From assembly GCA_012839095.1 (NCBI GenBank), contig DUOA01000100.1, positions 1 to 32,203 on the forward strand: DNA of 32,203 nt, given 5' to 3'. The stretch is from Clostridiales bacterium (GTDB lineage: Bacteria > Bacillota > Clostridia > Caldicoprobacterales > DTU083). The position numbers and the translations under genes were made by a program. This document shows, piece after piece, positions 25,553 through 32,203 of this stretch. Under the pieces are notes generated by a model. It was not told the origin of the DNA and did no database searches. It was given only the letters and a program-made list of their open reading frames with translations. Every line of letters begins with the position of its first letter. The first letter of the stretch is position 1.

Positions 25553-27616
25553 ATGAGTGTTTTTAGGGACAAGATACAAACAATAAAAGGAATCGGGCCT
25601 AAAAAAGCAGCTTTATTCAGCAAGCTGGGGATTGATACCATAGGCGATGCCCTTAAATTTTTTCCCAGGGATTATGAGTATCGGGAGGCAATCAAAAAAA
25701 TCGATTCTATTAAGGAAGAGGGAATGGTGTCCTTGTGTCTGGAATGGAAAGGAACTCCCAAAGTAAAAAGGATGAGAAGGGGGTTTTCCATAACCACTCT
25801 TGAGGGCCATGATGAGACGGGGTGGGTAGAGTGCATCTGGTTTAACCAGCCATATCGGGCTGCCGGCCTGAAAAAAGGAAAAAAATATTTTGTTTATGGG
25901 AAGGCAGTCAGAAAATCTTTCGGATATCAGCTGCAAAACCCTGTTACGGAGGAATATGAAGAAAGAGTCCATAACCATTCCTCCTGTCTGCCTGTGTACC
26001 CTTTGACCAGAGGTCTCACCCAACGAGATGTAAGATATCTTACAAAAAATGCCCTGGAAAAGCTTACAGCTGTTGAATCGGGGTTTCTGGATTCCTATAT
26101 TTCTGCCAGACATGATTTTCCGGATAGGAAAAGATCTTTTCAACAGATTCATTTTCCTGAAAATGATAAGGAACTTGAGCGGGCAAGGAAGAGACTGGCT
26201 TTCGAAGAATTCCTGCTTTTGCAGGCAGCCGTGCAGTATACAAAAAGTCTGCTGCAAAAAAAATCAAGTGGGCTGATTATAACTGTATCCCGGGAATTAT
26301 TGGATGGATTCATCAAGAAACTTCCCTTTAGCTTAACACCTGCCCAGACCAGGGTACTAGACGAAGTTGTGTCGGATCTCGCCGGAGGCGGCGTCATGAA
26401 CAGGCTGATTCAGGGAGATGTAGGCTCCGGTAAGACTGTTATAGCCGCTGCTGCCCTGTATTGCGTTGCAAAATCCGGATTTCAGTGTGCTATGATGGCT
26501 CCGACAGAAATTTTGGCTGAACAGCATCTGGCTGCCTTGTCCAATATAATGGACTTCCCGGGTAAAGATATTAACCTGGCATTATTAACCGGCAGCATGA
26601 AGGAATCCGAAAAAAATACGGTGAAGCAGAAACTGAAGGAAGGCAGAATACAGATTCTTTTGGGCACCCATGCACTGATTCAGGATGATGTGGAATTTAG
26701 TAATCTTGGCCTGGTTATTACTGATGAGCAGCACAGATTTGGAGTGAGACAGAGGGCCCTTCTGCAAAGCAAGGGGAATATTCCCCATATGCTGATTATG
26801 TCCGCAACACCCATACCCAGGACACTGGCTCATATTTTGCATGGAGATCTGGACTTGTCTGTCATAGATACCCTTCCTCCAGGCCGGATTCCTGTCAGGA
26901 CCTATCATGTGGACAGCAGCTACAGGGATCGTATTTATAGGTTTGTAAAAAAACACGCTTTGCAGGGAAATCAGACCTATGTGATCTGCCCTCAGATTGA
27001 AGAATCTGAAAGCAGTGAACTGCGCTCTGCGGAGCAGGTATACAAGGAACTTTCGAATGGCTGCCTAAAGGGAATCAGGACAGGTCTGCTGCATGGAAGA
27101 CAGGACTTTGCTGAAAAGAAAGCTGTCATGGAGGAGTTTTTAAAGGGCACAATACAGGTATTGATCTCTACCACGGTAGTAGAGGTAGGAATTCATGTTC
27201 CAAACGCAGTAATTATGGTAGTGGAAAACGCTGAGCGATTCGGCCTGGCACAGCTCCACCAACTGCGAGGCAGAGTAGGGAGGGGAAGCAGGCAGTCCTA
27301 CTGTATATTGGTATCGGATGTACGTGATGAAACAGGCTTGGCCCGCCTTAATGCTCTGGTTAATTCCAATGATGGTTTTGAAATTGCTGAAAAGGATTTG
27401 GAATTAAGAGGGCCTGGGGAATTGTACGGCCTGCGTCAGCATGGGCTCCCCCAGTTTTCAGCAGCCAATCCGCTTAAGGATTATGATTTGTTCATCTTAG
27501 CAAAACAAGCTGCAGAGGAAATCATTAATACCCTGCATAAGGAAGAACACCAGGCTATTGTGAAAGAAGCTTTGGCTAGTCAGGACCGGCTTCCGGCTGT
27601 TCTTGTAGTCAACTGA
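25553..27616 (+). CDS. recG: ATP-dependent DNA helicase RecG
   Basis: RecG remodels stalled replication forks and Holliday junctions. The 687-residue product has the N-terminal wedge/OB region (about 1-200, starting with IKGIGPKKAALFSKLGI) and Walker A GDVGSGKTVIAAAAL. It has the DEQH box (ITDEQHRFGVRQR), motif III (MSATPIPRTLA), and the C-terminal HLHQLRGRVGR-type motif VI (AQLHQLRGRVGRGSRQSY). The ATG at 25553 is after GTGAGGATAA. Length and motifs are complete. In B. subtilis fapR-plsX genes follow recG; here rsmD follows instead. Confidence 0.97.
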   Translation: MSVFRDKIQTIKGIGPKKAALFSKLGIDTIGDALKFFPRDYEYREAIKKIDSIKEEGMVSLCLEWKGTPKVKRMRRGFSITTLEGHDETGWVECIWFNQPYRAAGLKKGKKYFVYGKAVRKSFGYQLQNPVTEEYEERVHNHSSCLPVYPLTRGLTQRDVRYLTKNALEKLTAVESGFLDSYISARHDFPDRKRSFQQIHFPENDKELERARKRLAFEEFLLLQAAVQYTKSLLQKKSSGLIITVSRELLDGFIKKLPFSLTPAQTRVLDEVVSDLAGGGVMNRLIQGDVGSGKTVIAAAALYCVAKSGFQCAMMAPTEILAEQHLAALSNIMDFPGKDINLALLTGSMKESEKNTVKQKLKEGRIQILLGTHALIQDDVEFSNLGLVITDEQHRFGVRQRALLQSKGNIPHMLIMSATPIPRTLAHILHGDLDLSVIDTLPPGRIPVRTYHVDSSYRDRIYRFVKKHALQGNQTYVICPQIEESESSELRSAEQVYKELSNGCLKGIRTGLLHGRQDFAEKKAVMEEFLKGTIQVLISTTVVEVGIHVPNAVIMVVENAERFGLAQLHQLRGRVGRGSRQSYCILVSDVRDETGLARLNALVNSNDGFEIAEKDLELRGPGELYGLRQHGLPQFSAANPLKDYDLFILAKQAAEEIINTLHKEEHQAIVKEALASQDRLPAVLVVN

Positions 27617-27668
27617 GGATAGGTGCAGGGTGATAATTATGGCATAGCAGATATATATAAAATAAAAA

Positions 27669-27690
27669 ACTGGTGACAAAAGTCACCAGT
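27669..27690 (-). terminator. Perfect hairpin with a U-run on the minus strand
   Basis: ACTGGTGAC-AAAA-GTCACCAGT is a perfect 9-bp inverted repeat 52 bp after recG. On the plus strand no U-run follows, so it is not a standard recG terminator. Read on the minus strand the stem is followed by TTTTTTATTTTATA, a textbook intrinsic terminator. No minus-strand gene is evident upstream of it, so it would have to end an antisense or small RNA. It may otherwise simply protect the 3' end of the recG mRNA. Confidence 0.45.
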
Positions 27691-27792
27691 GTTGGGAGAG
27701 GAGAAATTGAAGGAAGAGCTTTATGGGGAAAATTAGAAGCTCTCAATATCTCTATTATTGACAGCATTCAGTTAATTATACGCTTATGCTTC

Positions 27793-27821
27793 TTGTTAGC
27801 CATATGTTATTATGTTAAAAT
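27793..27821 (+). promoter_or_regulatory. Putative promoter of rsmD-coaD
   Basis: TTGTTA (27793-27798), 17-nt spacer, TAAAAT (27816-27821): 4/6 and 5/6 matches with ideal spacing, 48 bp before the rsmD start. The -10 lies within a perfect inverted repeat described separately. Confidence 0.5.
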
Positions 27822-27834
27822 GAAAACATAATAA
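27807..27834. repeat. Perfect 10-bp inverted repeat (operator-like) over the rsmD -10
   Basis: TTATTATGTT (27807-27816) and AACATAATAA (27825-27834) are exact reverse complements separated by 8 bp. The arms are about two helical turns apart in total, a layout suited to a dimeric repressor. The arms flank or overlap the putative -10. The sequence does not match an operator I can name. Confidence 0.5.
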
Positions 27835-27869
27835 TATTTCGTCATAATTCGGAGGGTATTTACAGGCAC

Positions 27870-28424
27870 ATGCCGAGAATAATTGCAGGAGAACGCAGAG
27901 GCCGCATTATCCGAACCCTTCAGGGCAGGAATACAAGGCCTACATCCGACAGGGTCAAAGAATCGCTTTTCAACATTATCCAGGAAAGACTGCAAAGCAG
28001 CAGAGTGCTGGATCTTTATGCAGGCACAGGCAGTTTAGGATTGGAATCCCTGAGCCGCGGATGCAGGGATGTGGTTTTTGTAGAAAATGATCCTTCTGCG
28101 GTCAGGGTTTTACGCGACAACTGCCGTTCTTTGGACTATATGGAATACTGTGAGATACTCCCTTTTGATGTGCAAAAAGCCATAGAGTGGCTTTCCGGAA
28201 AAAAACAAGTATTTGATATAATATTAATGGACCCTCCCTACAACCGGGAATTTGAAGTCCGAACCATATCAGCTCTTGAGCAGGGTAATCTGGTCGGAGA
28301 TGAGGGCATTATTGTTGTTGAGCATCTTGCGACTGATGAACAGGATGAGCGTGTCGGAAACTTCCGCAGGTATGATCTACGCAAATATGGAAATACTGCA
28401 CTCAGCTTTTACAGAAAGGAATGA
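27870..28424 (+). CDS. rsmD: 16S rRNA (guanine-966-N2)-methyltransferase RsmD
   Basis: RsmD methylates G966 (E. coli numbering) of 16S rRNA late in 30S assembly. The 184-residue product begins [20 protein letters not shown] and has [19 protein letters not shown]-binding [19 protein letters not shown] and the catalytic DPPYNREF. The ATG at 27870 is the only sensible start, although GGAGGG lies about 14 bp away, further than usual. coaD follows within 7 bp, the common rsmD-coaD pair (B. subtilis ylbH-ylbI/coaD). Confidence 0.95.
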   Translation: MPRIIAGERRGRIIRTLQGRNTRPTSDRVKESLFNIIQERLQSSRVLDLYAGTGSLGLESLSRGCRDVVFVENDPSAVRVLRDNCRSLDYMEYCEILPFDVQKAIEWLSGKKQVFDIILMDPPYNREFEVRTISALEQGNLVGDEGIIVVEHLATDEQDERVGNFRRYDLRKYGNTALSFYRKE

Positions 28425-28431
28425 AGGCATT

Positions 28432-28929
28432 ATGAAGACAGCAGTATATCCGGGAAGCTTTGACCCAATCACCCTGGGTCATTTGGATATTATCCAAAGA
28501 TCGTCCCGGATATTTGACAAATTAATAATTGCTGTTGTCAAGAATCACAGCAAGAAACCGCTGTTTTCCATCAACGAACGTGTGAACATGATCAAAAAAT
28601 GTGTTACCGATCTGCCCAATGTCAAGGTGGATCATTTTGAAGGCCTTCTTGTCAATTATGCTTCTCTATTGGGAGCTCAGGTTATTGTTAAAGGTTTGCG
28701 GGCTGTATCTGATTTTGAATATGAGTTTCAAATGGCTTTGCTTAATAGAAAAATGCAGCCTGAAATTGAGACCATGTTCATGATGACAAATCATAAATAT
28801 TCATATCTGAGTTCCAGCATGGTCAAAGAGATTGCCGGTCTGGGAGGGTGCATCCGGGATTTGGTGCCAGACATTATCCTGGGCGATATAAAAAATAAGT
28901 TCCATGAAAAACAGGGGGAAAACAAATGA
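28432..28929 (+). CDS. coaD: Pantetheine-phosphate adenylyltransferase
   Basis: CoaD makes dephospho-CoA from 4'-phosphopantetheine and ATP. The 165-residue product begins [20 protein letters not shown] with the nucleotidyltransferase TxGH motif. It continues with [20 protein letters not shown] and the [16 protein letters not shown]-binding loop. The frame is open upstream inside rsmD, but homology starts at this ATG, 7 bp after the rsmD stop. Its stop overlaps the next gene's ATG. coaBC is not present in this window, so the CoA pathway is split. Confidence 0.97.
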   Translation: MKTAVYPGSFDPITLGHLDIIQRSSRIFDKLIIAVVKNHSKKPLFSINERVNMIKKCVTDLPNVKVDHFEGLLVNYASLLGAQVIVKGLRAVSDFEYEFQMALLNRKMQPEIETMFMMTNHKYSYLSSSMVKEIAGLGGCIRDLVPDIILGDIKNKFHEKQGENK

Positions 28930-29375
28930 ACATGATTAGTCTTTTGGATGTACTTGAGGATGAGCTGGAAAATGGCATCAATATTCCTTTTATTGCGAAA
29001 GCCATGGTGGATCGGGAAAGATGCCTGGATATTATAAAGGATATCCGACTCAGCCTTCCGGAAGAAATTAAACAGGCAGAGTGGGTTAAGAAAGAGCAGC
29101 AGCGTATTCTTTTAGAGGCACAAAAGGAAGCAGAAGCCATTACCAAGGAAGCTGAGCAGCGCATTAAGGCATTGGTGGATGAAAATGAAATCACACAAAG
29201 CGCCTATCAGCAATCCAGGGAAATCATTGAAACTGCCCAGAATAACGCTAAGGAAATCAGGTTAGGTGCCAGGGAATATGCAGATGCATTGCTGGAGGAA
29301 GTTGAATTGTATCTGGCAGACCAGCTGGAGATACTGAGGGGAAATCGGCAGGAATTGATGAACAAAAAGCGTTAG
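28926..29375 (+). CDS. Coiled-coil protein downstream of coaD (function unknown)
   Basis: The 149-residue product has a short globular start ([20 protein letters not shown]) and then a long charged helix (about 45-140) rich in Glu, Lys, Gln and Ala with regular hydrophobic spacing. This is similar in style to F-type ATP synthase b subunits or DivIVA-like proteins, and automatic annotation often calls such genes ATPase without direct evidence. It has no membrane segment or nucleotide-binding motif. The ATG overlaps the coaD stop (ATGA), so translation is coupled. It ends 9 bp before the convergent ylbJ. Confidence 0.8.
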   Translation: MNMISLLDVLEDELENGINIPFIAKAMVDRERCLDIIKDIRLSLPEEIKQAEWVKKEQQRILLEAQKEAEAITKEAEQRIKALVDENEITQSAYQQSREIIETAQNNAKEIRLGAREYADALLEEVELYLADQLEILRGNRQELMNKKR

Positions 29376-29384
29376 GGAGCTATC

Positions 29385-30596
29385 TCACAGCTGTTTTTTC
29401 TTTAGGTACAACAGGTTCCATACACTTACGGTAATTATAATTATTGCTAATAAGGTAAGGGCCAGAGCCAGTAAGCGGCCGGTGTTCATAAAAATTTTCT
29501 GCCATTCCGGGTAACTGTCATATACATAAGGTGGAATCCACGCCTCCAGGGCTTTGGGATAAAACAACCCAGTGAGAGCATAAGCTATGATTGCGGACAG
29601 TAGCCCATGAAGGAACTTACCCAGAAGATAGATTCTGAATCTGACGCCTGTTCCAGTCAACAAGCTGGCTGTCTGGGCATGAATGGAAAGGCCGCTCCAT
29701 CCGATAAGAAAGGATGATGCTGCTAATTTTGCCTGCAGGGTAACAGCAGACCTGCTGATCAGCTTACATCCGGTGGTTACTTCAAATAACCCGGCTGTTA
29801 CAGCTTTTAACAAGCTTTTTTCAATGGAAAGCCATTTCAAGGGAACTGCTGCAATAGAAGCTATCCAATCAATAATGCGGATGTGCAGCAGTAAGTCTAT
29901 TATTACGGAAAACAGAATAATAAAACCGCCTATGACCAAAAGTATATGAACTGAATTTCGCACCGCATCTCCCACTACCTGTCCGATTGGCCTCTTGTCT
30001 TTTTTTCGGGTATTGGTCAGTGCAGCAAGCGCTTGCCCTAGTCCGGTTCTGTGTTTTTCGTACTGATAACCAAAACTTCGGTAAAATCGGAAAACAAGAC
30101 CCAGCAAAAACGCTGCGCTGTAGTGACTGATTAATATTATAGTTCCACCCTCAACGGTCCCCATCATGCCAATAGCTACCGCACCTATAATGAACAAGGG
30201 ACCTGATGTGGAACTAAAGCTGAGGATACGCTGTGCTTCATAAGCAGTAATCCTTTTTTGTTTCAGGAAAAGGGCAGTGATCCTGGCCCCGGCAGGATAG
30301 CCTGAAGTCATGCTCATGATCCAAATGAAGGAACTGCTGCCGGGGCAGCGAAAAACAGGACCCATTACAGGGTTAAGCAGCACAGACAAAAAATCAACCA
30401 TACCCAGCCCGACAAAGACCTCAGAGGCGATAAAAAAAGGGAGCAGGGCAGGAAAGACCGACTGCAGGAAAATGTTCAGACCGGACAAGGCAGACTGATA
30501 GGCTTCATGAGGGAAGATCAGAATTCCCGCCAGCAGAATAAAAGCAGCAAGGCCGGGAAGGACTGGTTTCCAACTTTTCAGATACTGATTTTTCAT
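29385..30596 (-). CDS. ylbJ: Sporulation integral membrane protein YlbJ
   Basis: The 403-residue polytopic membrane protein has about eight hydrophobic helices and the nucleoside-recognition (Gate) fold. Typical stretches are SVFPALLPFFIASEVFVGLG, SMTSGYPAGARITALFLKQK, SSTSGPLFIIGAVAIGMMG and SSFLIGWSGLSIHAQ. In B. subtilis ylbJ is expressed in the mother cell and needed for proper spores. The ATG at 30596 follows AGGAGG on the minus strand. It lies in the same neighbourhood as in B. subtilis (after coaD) but in the opposite orientation, convergent with the coiled-coil gene and divergent from ylbK. Confidence 0.93.
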   Translation of the reverse strand: MKNQYLKSWKPVLPGLAAFILLAGILIFPHEAYQSALSGLNIFLQSVFPALLPFFIASEVFVGLGMVDFLSVLLNPVMGPVFRCPGSSSFIWIMSMTSGYPAGARITALFLKQKRITAYEAQRILSFSSTSGPLFIIGAVAIGMMGTVEGGTIILISHYSAAFLLGLVFRFYRSFGYQYEKHRTGLGQALAALTNTRKKDKRPIGQVVGDAVRNSVHILLVIGGFIILFSVIIDLLLHIRIIDWIASIAAVPLKWLSIEKSLLKAVTAGLFEVTTGCKLISRSAVTLQAKLAASSFLIGWSGLSIHAQTASLLTGTGVRFRIYLLGKFLHGLLSAIIAYALTGLFYPKALEAWIPPYVYDSYPEWQKIFMNTGRLLALALTLLAIIIITVSVWNLLYLKKKQL

Positions 30597-30679
30597 GTAT
30601 CCTCCTAAAAAATATAGTCCGGCATGTTACGATTGACACTGATAACCTATAATATATGTATTAGAATAGGGGTGATTCT
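30597..30679. promoter_or_regulatory. Divergent promoter region of ylbJ and ylbK
   Basis: The 83-bp gap between ylbJ and ylbK must hold both promoters. Towards ylbK there is a perfect TTGACA (30633-30638), but the -10 at standard spacing is poor (TATGTA or ATGTAT). A perfect TATAAT (30648-30653) is too close to it. A 14-bp stretch CATGTTACGATTGA (30623-30636) is identical to one over the amidase -35 (3103-3116). Confidence 0.45.
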
Positions 30680-31477
30680 ATGAAACAAAAACCGAAAATC
30701 GGGCTTGCTCTTGGTGCAGGAGCTTCCAGAGGGTTTGCGCATATAGGTGTGCTTCAGGTGATGGAGGAAATCGGCCTTCGTCCGGATTACATAGCCGGCA
30801 GCAGCATTGGTTCCATTATAGGCGCTTTATACGCAGCCGGAGTTACTCCCGGAATGATGGAAGGAATTGCACAGAATATCGATGCAAGATTGTGCTATGA
30901 TTTGGGTTTTTCCAGAAGAGGTTTCATCCAGGGCAGAAGGCTGGAAGAATTGATTAAAATGCTGACCAGAAACAGAAGCTTTGATGAACTGGAGATTCCC
31001 TTGGCGGTCACAGCCGTAGATCTTATAACCTGCCAGCGGGTAATAATAAACAAAGGAAAGGTGTACAAGGGTGTACGTGCCAGTATATCCATACCGGGAG
31101 TATTCCGGCCGGTTGTGGACGGGGACAGGGTTCTGATAGACGGTGGTATTTTGGAACGGGTTCCGGTCAATGTGGTCAGGGAAATGGGGGCAGATATTGT
31201 CATCGGAGTTGATGTGGCTTTCAGGGGCAGGCATCGTCCGCCTGAGAATTTTATCGAAACCATAATGCAGACTATTGAGGTTATGGAACTGGAAATCATA
31301 AAGCATACAATCCCCAGCGAAGACATAATGATTTGTCCCGAGGTATACCTGTCCAATCCCATGTCCCTGGAAGGAATCGATACAGCAATAGAAGAGGGAA
31401 GAAGGGCGGCCAGGGAAAAGATGGATCAGTTGAAGGCCCTTATTCACCGGGATGCCGGTGAAACAGCCAGTATATAA
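30680..31477 (+). CDS. ylbK: Patatin-like phospholipase/serine esterase (YlbK family)
   Basis: The 265-residue cytoplasmic lipid hydrolase has the patatin fold. It shows the glycine-rich oxyanion segment LGAGASRGFAHIGVL (Ser replaces the usual Gly), nucleophile S42 in GSSIG, and catalytic D154 in IDGG. The DLITCQRVIINKG, ASISIPGVFRPV and VNVVREMGADIVIGVDV blocks are typical of the bacterial YlbK/RssA group. The ATG at 30680 follows AGGGGTGA. It is flanked by ylbJ and tmcAL, both on the other strand; in B. subtilis ylbJ-K-L-M lie in one direction. The substrate is not known. Confidence 0.92.
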   Translation: MKQKPKIGLALGAGASRGFAHIGVLQVMEEIGLRPDYIAGSSIGSIIGALYAAGVTPGMMEGIAQNIDARLCYDLGFSRRGFIQGRRLEELIKMLTRNRSFDELEIPLAVTAVDLITCQRVIINKGKVYKGVRASISIPGVFRPVVDGDRVLIDGGILERVPVNVVREMGADIVIGVDVAFRGRHRPPENFIETIMQTIEVMELEIIKHTIPSEDIMICPEVYLSNPMSLEGIDTAIEEGRRAAREKMDQLKALIHRDAGETASI

Positions 31478-31491
31478 TATCTCTCAGGGGC

Positions 31492-32203
31492 TTACAGGAT
31501 GGAGACGCTCTGAGTATAATCTCTGTCTCCCTGTCTCAGTTCTTGGCTGCCTGTTGCCAAACCATACAGATCTGTTGCCAGACAGTCGTAGGCAAACATC
31601 CTTCGGACCTTATCATCCAGTTTATTGACATGCGCAGCCTTCGTAAGCACAGGCACCCGGGCGGTCATTCCCAGTCTTTTTAAGAGCGGTGCTGCTTTTT
31701 CGGAGAAAGCAAGTATACGCAGGTAGGCCGGTCCGGTCTCACTGTTCATTTCCCTGAAAGCCTGCTTGGTCAGGTTCAGCAGACCGTGGACAAGTATACG
31801 CTGCAATCGAGTAAGCACATACCGCCGGGTTTTGACCTGAGACAGAAAGTCATCCAATCCTGCAGCCTTATGTGCGAACTCTTTGATTCGATTCTCCAGC
31901 CCCTCTTCCACATCCATCCAGGCAGCTATTTCTTCCCTGCTGCTTCGCCGCAGGATACCCAGGATCAAGTCTTCCATAGCATGATGGTCAACCGGTCCCA
32001 TGCCTCTGGCGAAAGCTTCGGACAGAAGATCGAATACCGCTCCGGGCAAAGCATCGGCCACTCTGCCAGTCATTCCATCAGCAAGGATCTCTCTTCGGAT
32101 TGATGTTGCACTGGATATTCCCTTCTGAATTTTCTGGGATGAGTAAGCGGACCGAATACGAGGAATGGTTAATGGTGTTATGCTGCTGTGGGTTTTCTTC
32201 AAT
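31492..32203 (-). CDS. tmcAL: tRNA(Met) cytidine acetate ligase TmcAL (YlbM family), C-terminal part (5' truncated by window)
   Basis: The frame is open to the right edge, so the N-terminus is outside. TmcAL uses ATP and acetate to form N4-acetylcytidine at the wobble position of elongator tRNA(Met). Visible here are the late nucleotidyltransferase motif SSATSIRREI and the helical C-terminal domain (NRIKEFAHKAAGLDDFLSQV, TRRYVLTRLQRILVHGLLNL, YLRILAFSEKAAPLLKRL, FAYDCLATDLYGLA), which fit the family well. The HxGH motif expected upstream cannot be checked. It is convergent with ylbK, 14 bp between stops. Family call good, symbol by synteny with B. subtilis ylbM. Confidence 0.88.
   Translation of the reverse strand, partial: LKKTHSSITPLTIPRIRSAYSSQKIQKGISSATSIRREILADGMTGRVADALPGAVFDLLSEAFARGMGPVDHHAMEDLILGILRRSSREEIAAWMDVEEGLENRIKEFAHKAAGLDDFLSQVKTRRYVLTRLQRILVHGLLNLTKQAFREMNSETGPAYLRILAFSEKAAPLLKRLGMTARVPVLTKAAHVNKLDDKVRRMFAYDCLATDLYGLATGSQELRQGDRDYTQSVSIL

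Noticed and set aside
27770-27806. Minus-strand 11-codon ORF (MANKKHKRIIN) to the right of the reversed terminator
   Set aside because: No Shine-Dalgarno sequence upstream and too short to judge; kept only as a reason to test for a minus-strand transcript.
27673-27840. Open frame from a GTG reading MTKVTSVGRGEIEGRALWGK and onwards, in the recG-rsmD gap
   Set aside because: No ribosome-binding site, the start lies inside the hairpin, and the C-terminal codons fall over the rsmD promoter and dyad. No recognisable family.
29376-29405. Possible terminator between the coiled-coil gene and ylbJ (AGCT...AGCT then T6)
   Set aside because: The stem is only 4 bp and overlaps the ylbJ coding end; not convincing.

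Overview
The window is a dense stretch of chromosomal housekeeping genes from an endospore-forming, low-to-medium GC Firmicute, most likely a member of the Clostridia. Three things point there. The order yicC-remA-gmk-rpoZ-priA-def-fmt-rsmB-rlmN-prpC-prkC-rsgA-rpe-thiN-spoVM-rpmB-asp23-fakA-recG matches the B. subtilis ylo region. The rsmD-coaD-ylbJ-ylbK-tmcAL group matches the B. subtilis ylb region. Sporulation genes (spoVM, ylbJ) are present. No genus can be named from this sequence alone.

Layout. 1-3035: end of pcrA and complete ligA (DNA unwinding and joining). 3036-5835: a monocistronic secreted peptidoglycan amidase with its own promoter, 5' hairpin and terminator. 5933-7702: a short gatC and an intact gatA with no gatB. 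7705-9012: an unrecognised 435-residue protein on the minus strand. 9264-22465: a long co-directional operon, often with overlapping genes, covering RNA turnover and matrix control (yicC, remA), nucleotide supply and RNA polymerase (gmk, rpoZ), restart helicase (priA), start-Met formylation and deformylation (fmt, def), rRNA methylation and ribosome assembly (rsmB, rlmN, rsgA), the PP2C/PASTA-kinase signalling pair (prpC, prkC), and rpe and thiN. 22548-22841: a small membrane protein and a 24-codon spoVM. 22909-23708: rpmB and an Asp23-family gene, divergently transcribed. 23743-27616: fakA and recG. 27870-29375: rsmD, coaD and a coiled-coil protein. 29385-32203: ylbJ (minus), ylbK (plus) and a partial tmcAL (minus).

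The genes mainly serve translation, ribosome maturation, DNA replication and repair, and envelope or spore physiology. I found no tRNA, rRNA, CRISPR array, insertion sequence, prophage or defence system, and no convincing undescribed multi-gene system.

The points most worth a second look are: the amidase whose catalytic domain is split by a roughly 215-residue coiled-coil insertion; the tiny spoVM gene with a membrane-protein partner; gatCA without gatB; the orphan 435-residue protein; the absence of coaBC between rpoZ and priA, where folded RNA-like elements lie instead; and a perfect dyad over the putative rsmD promoter.
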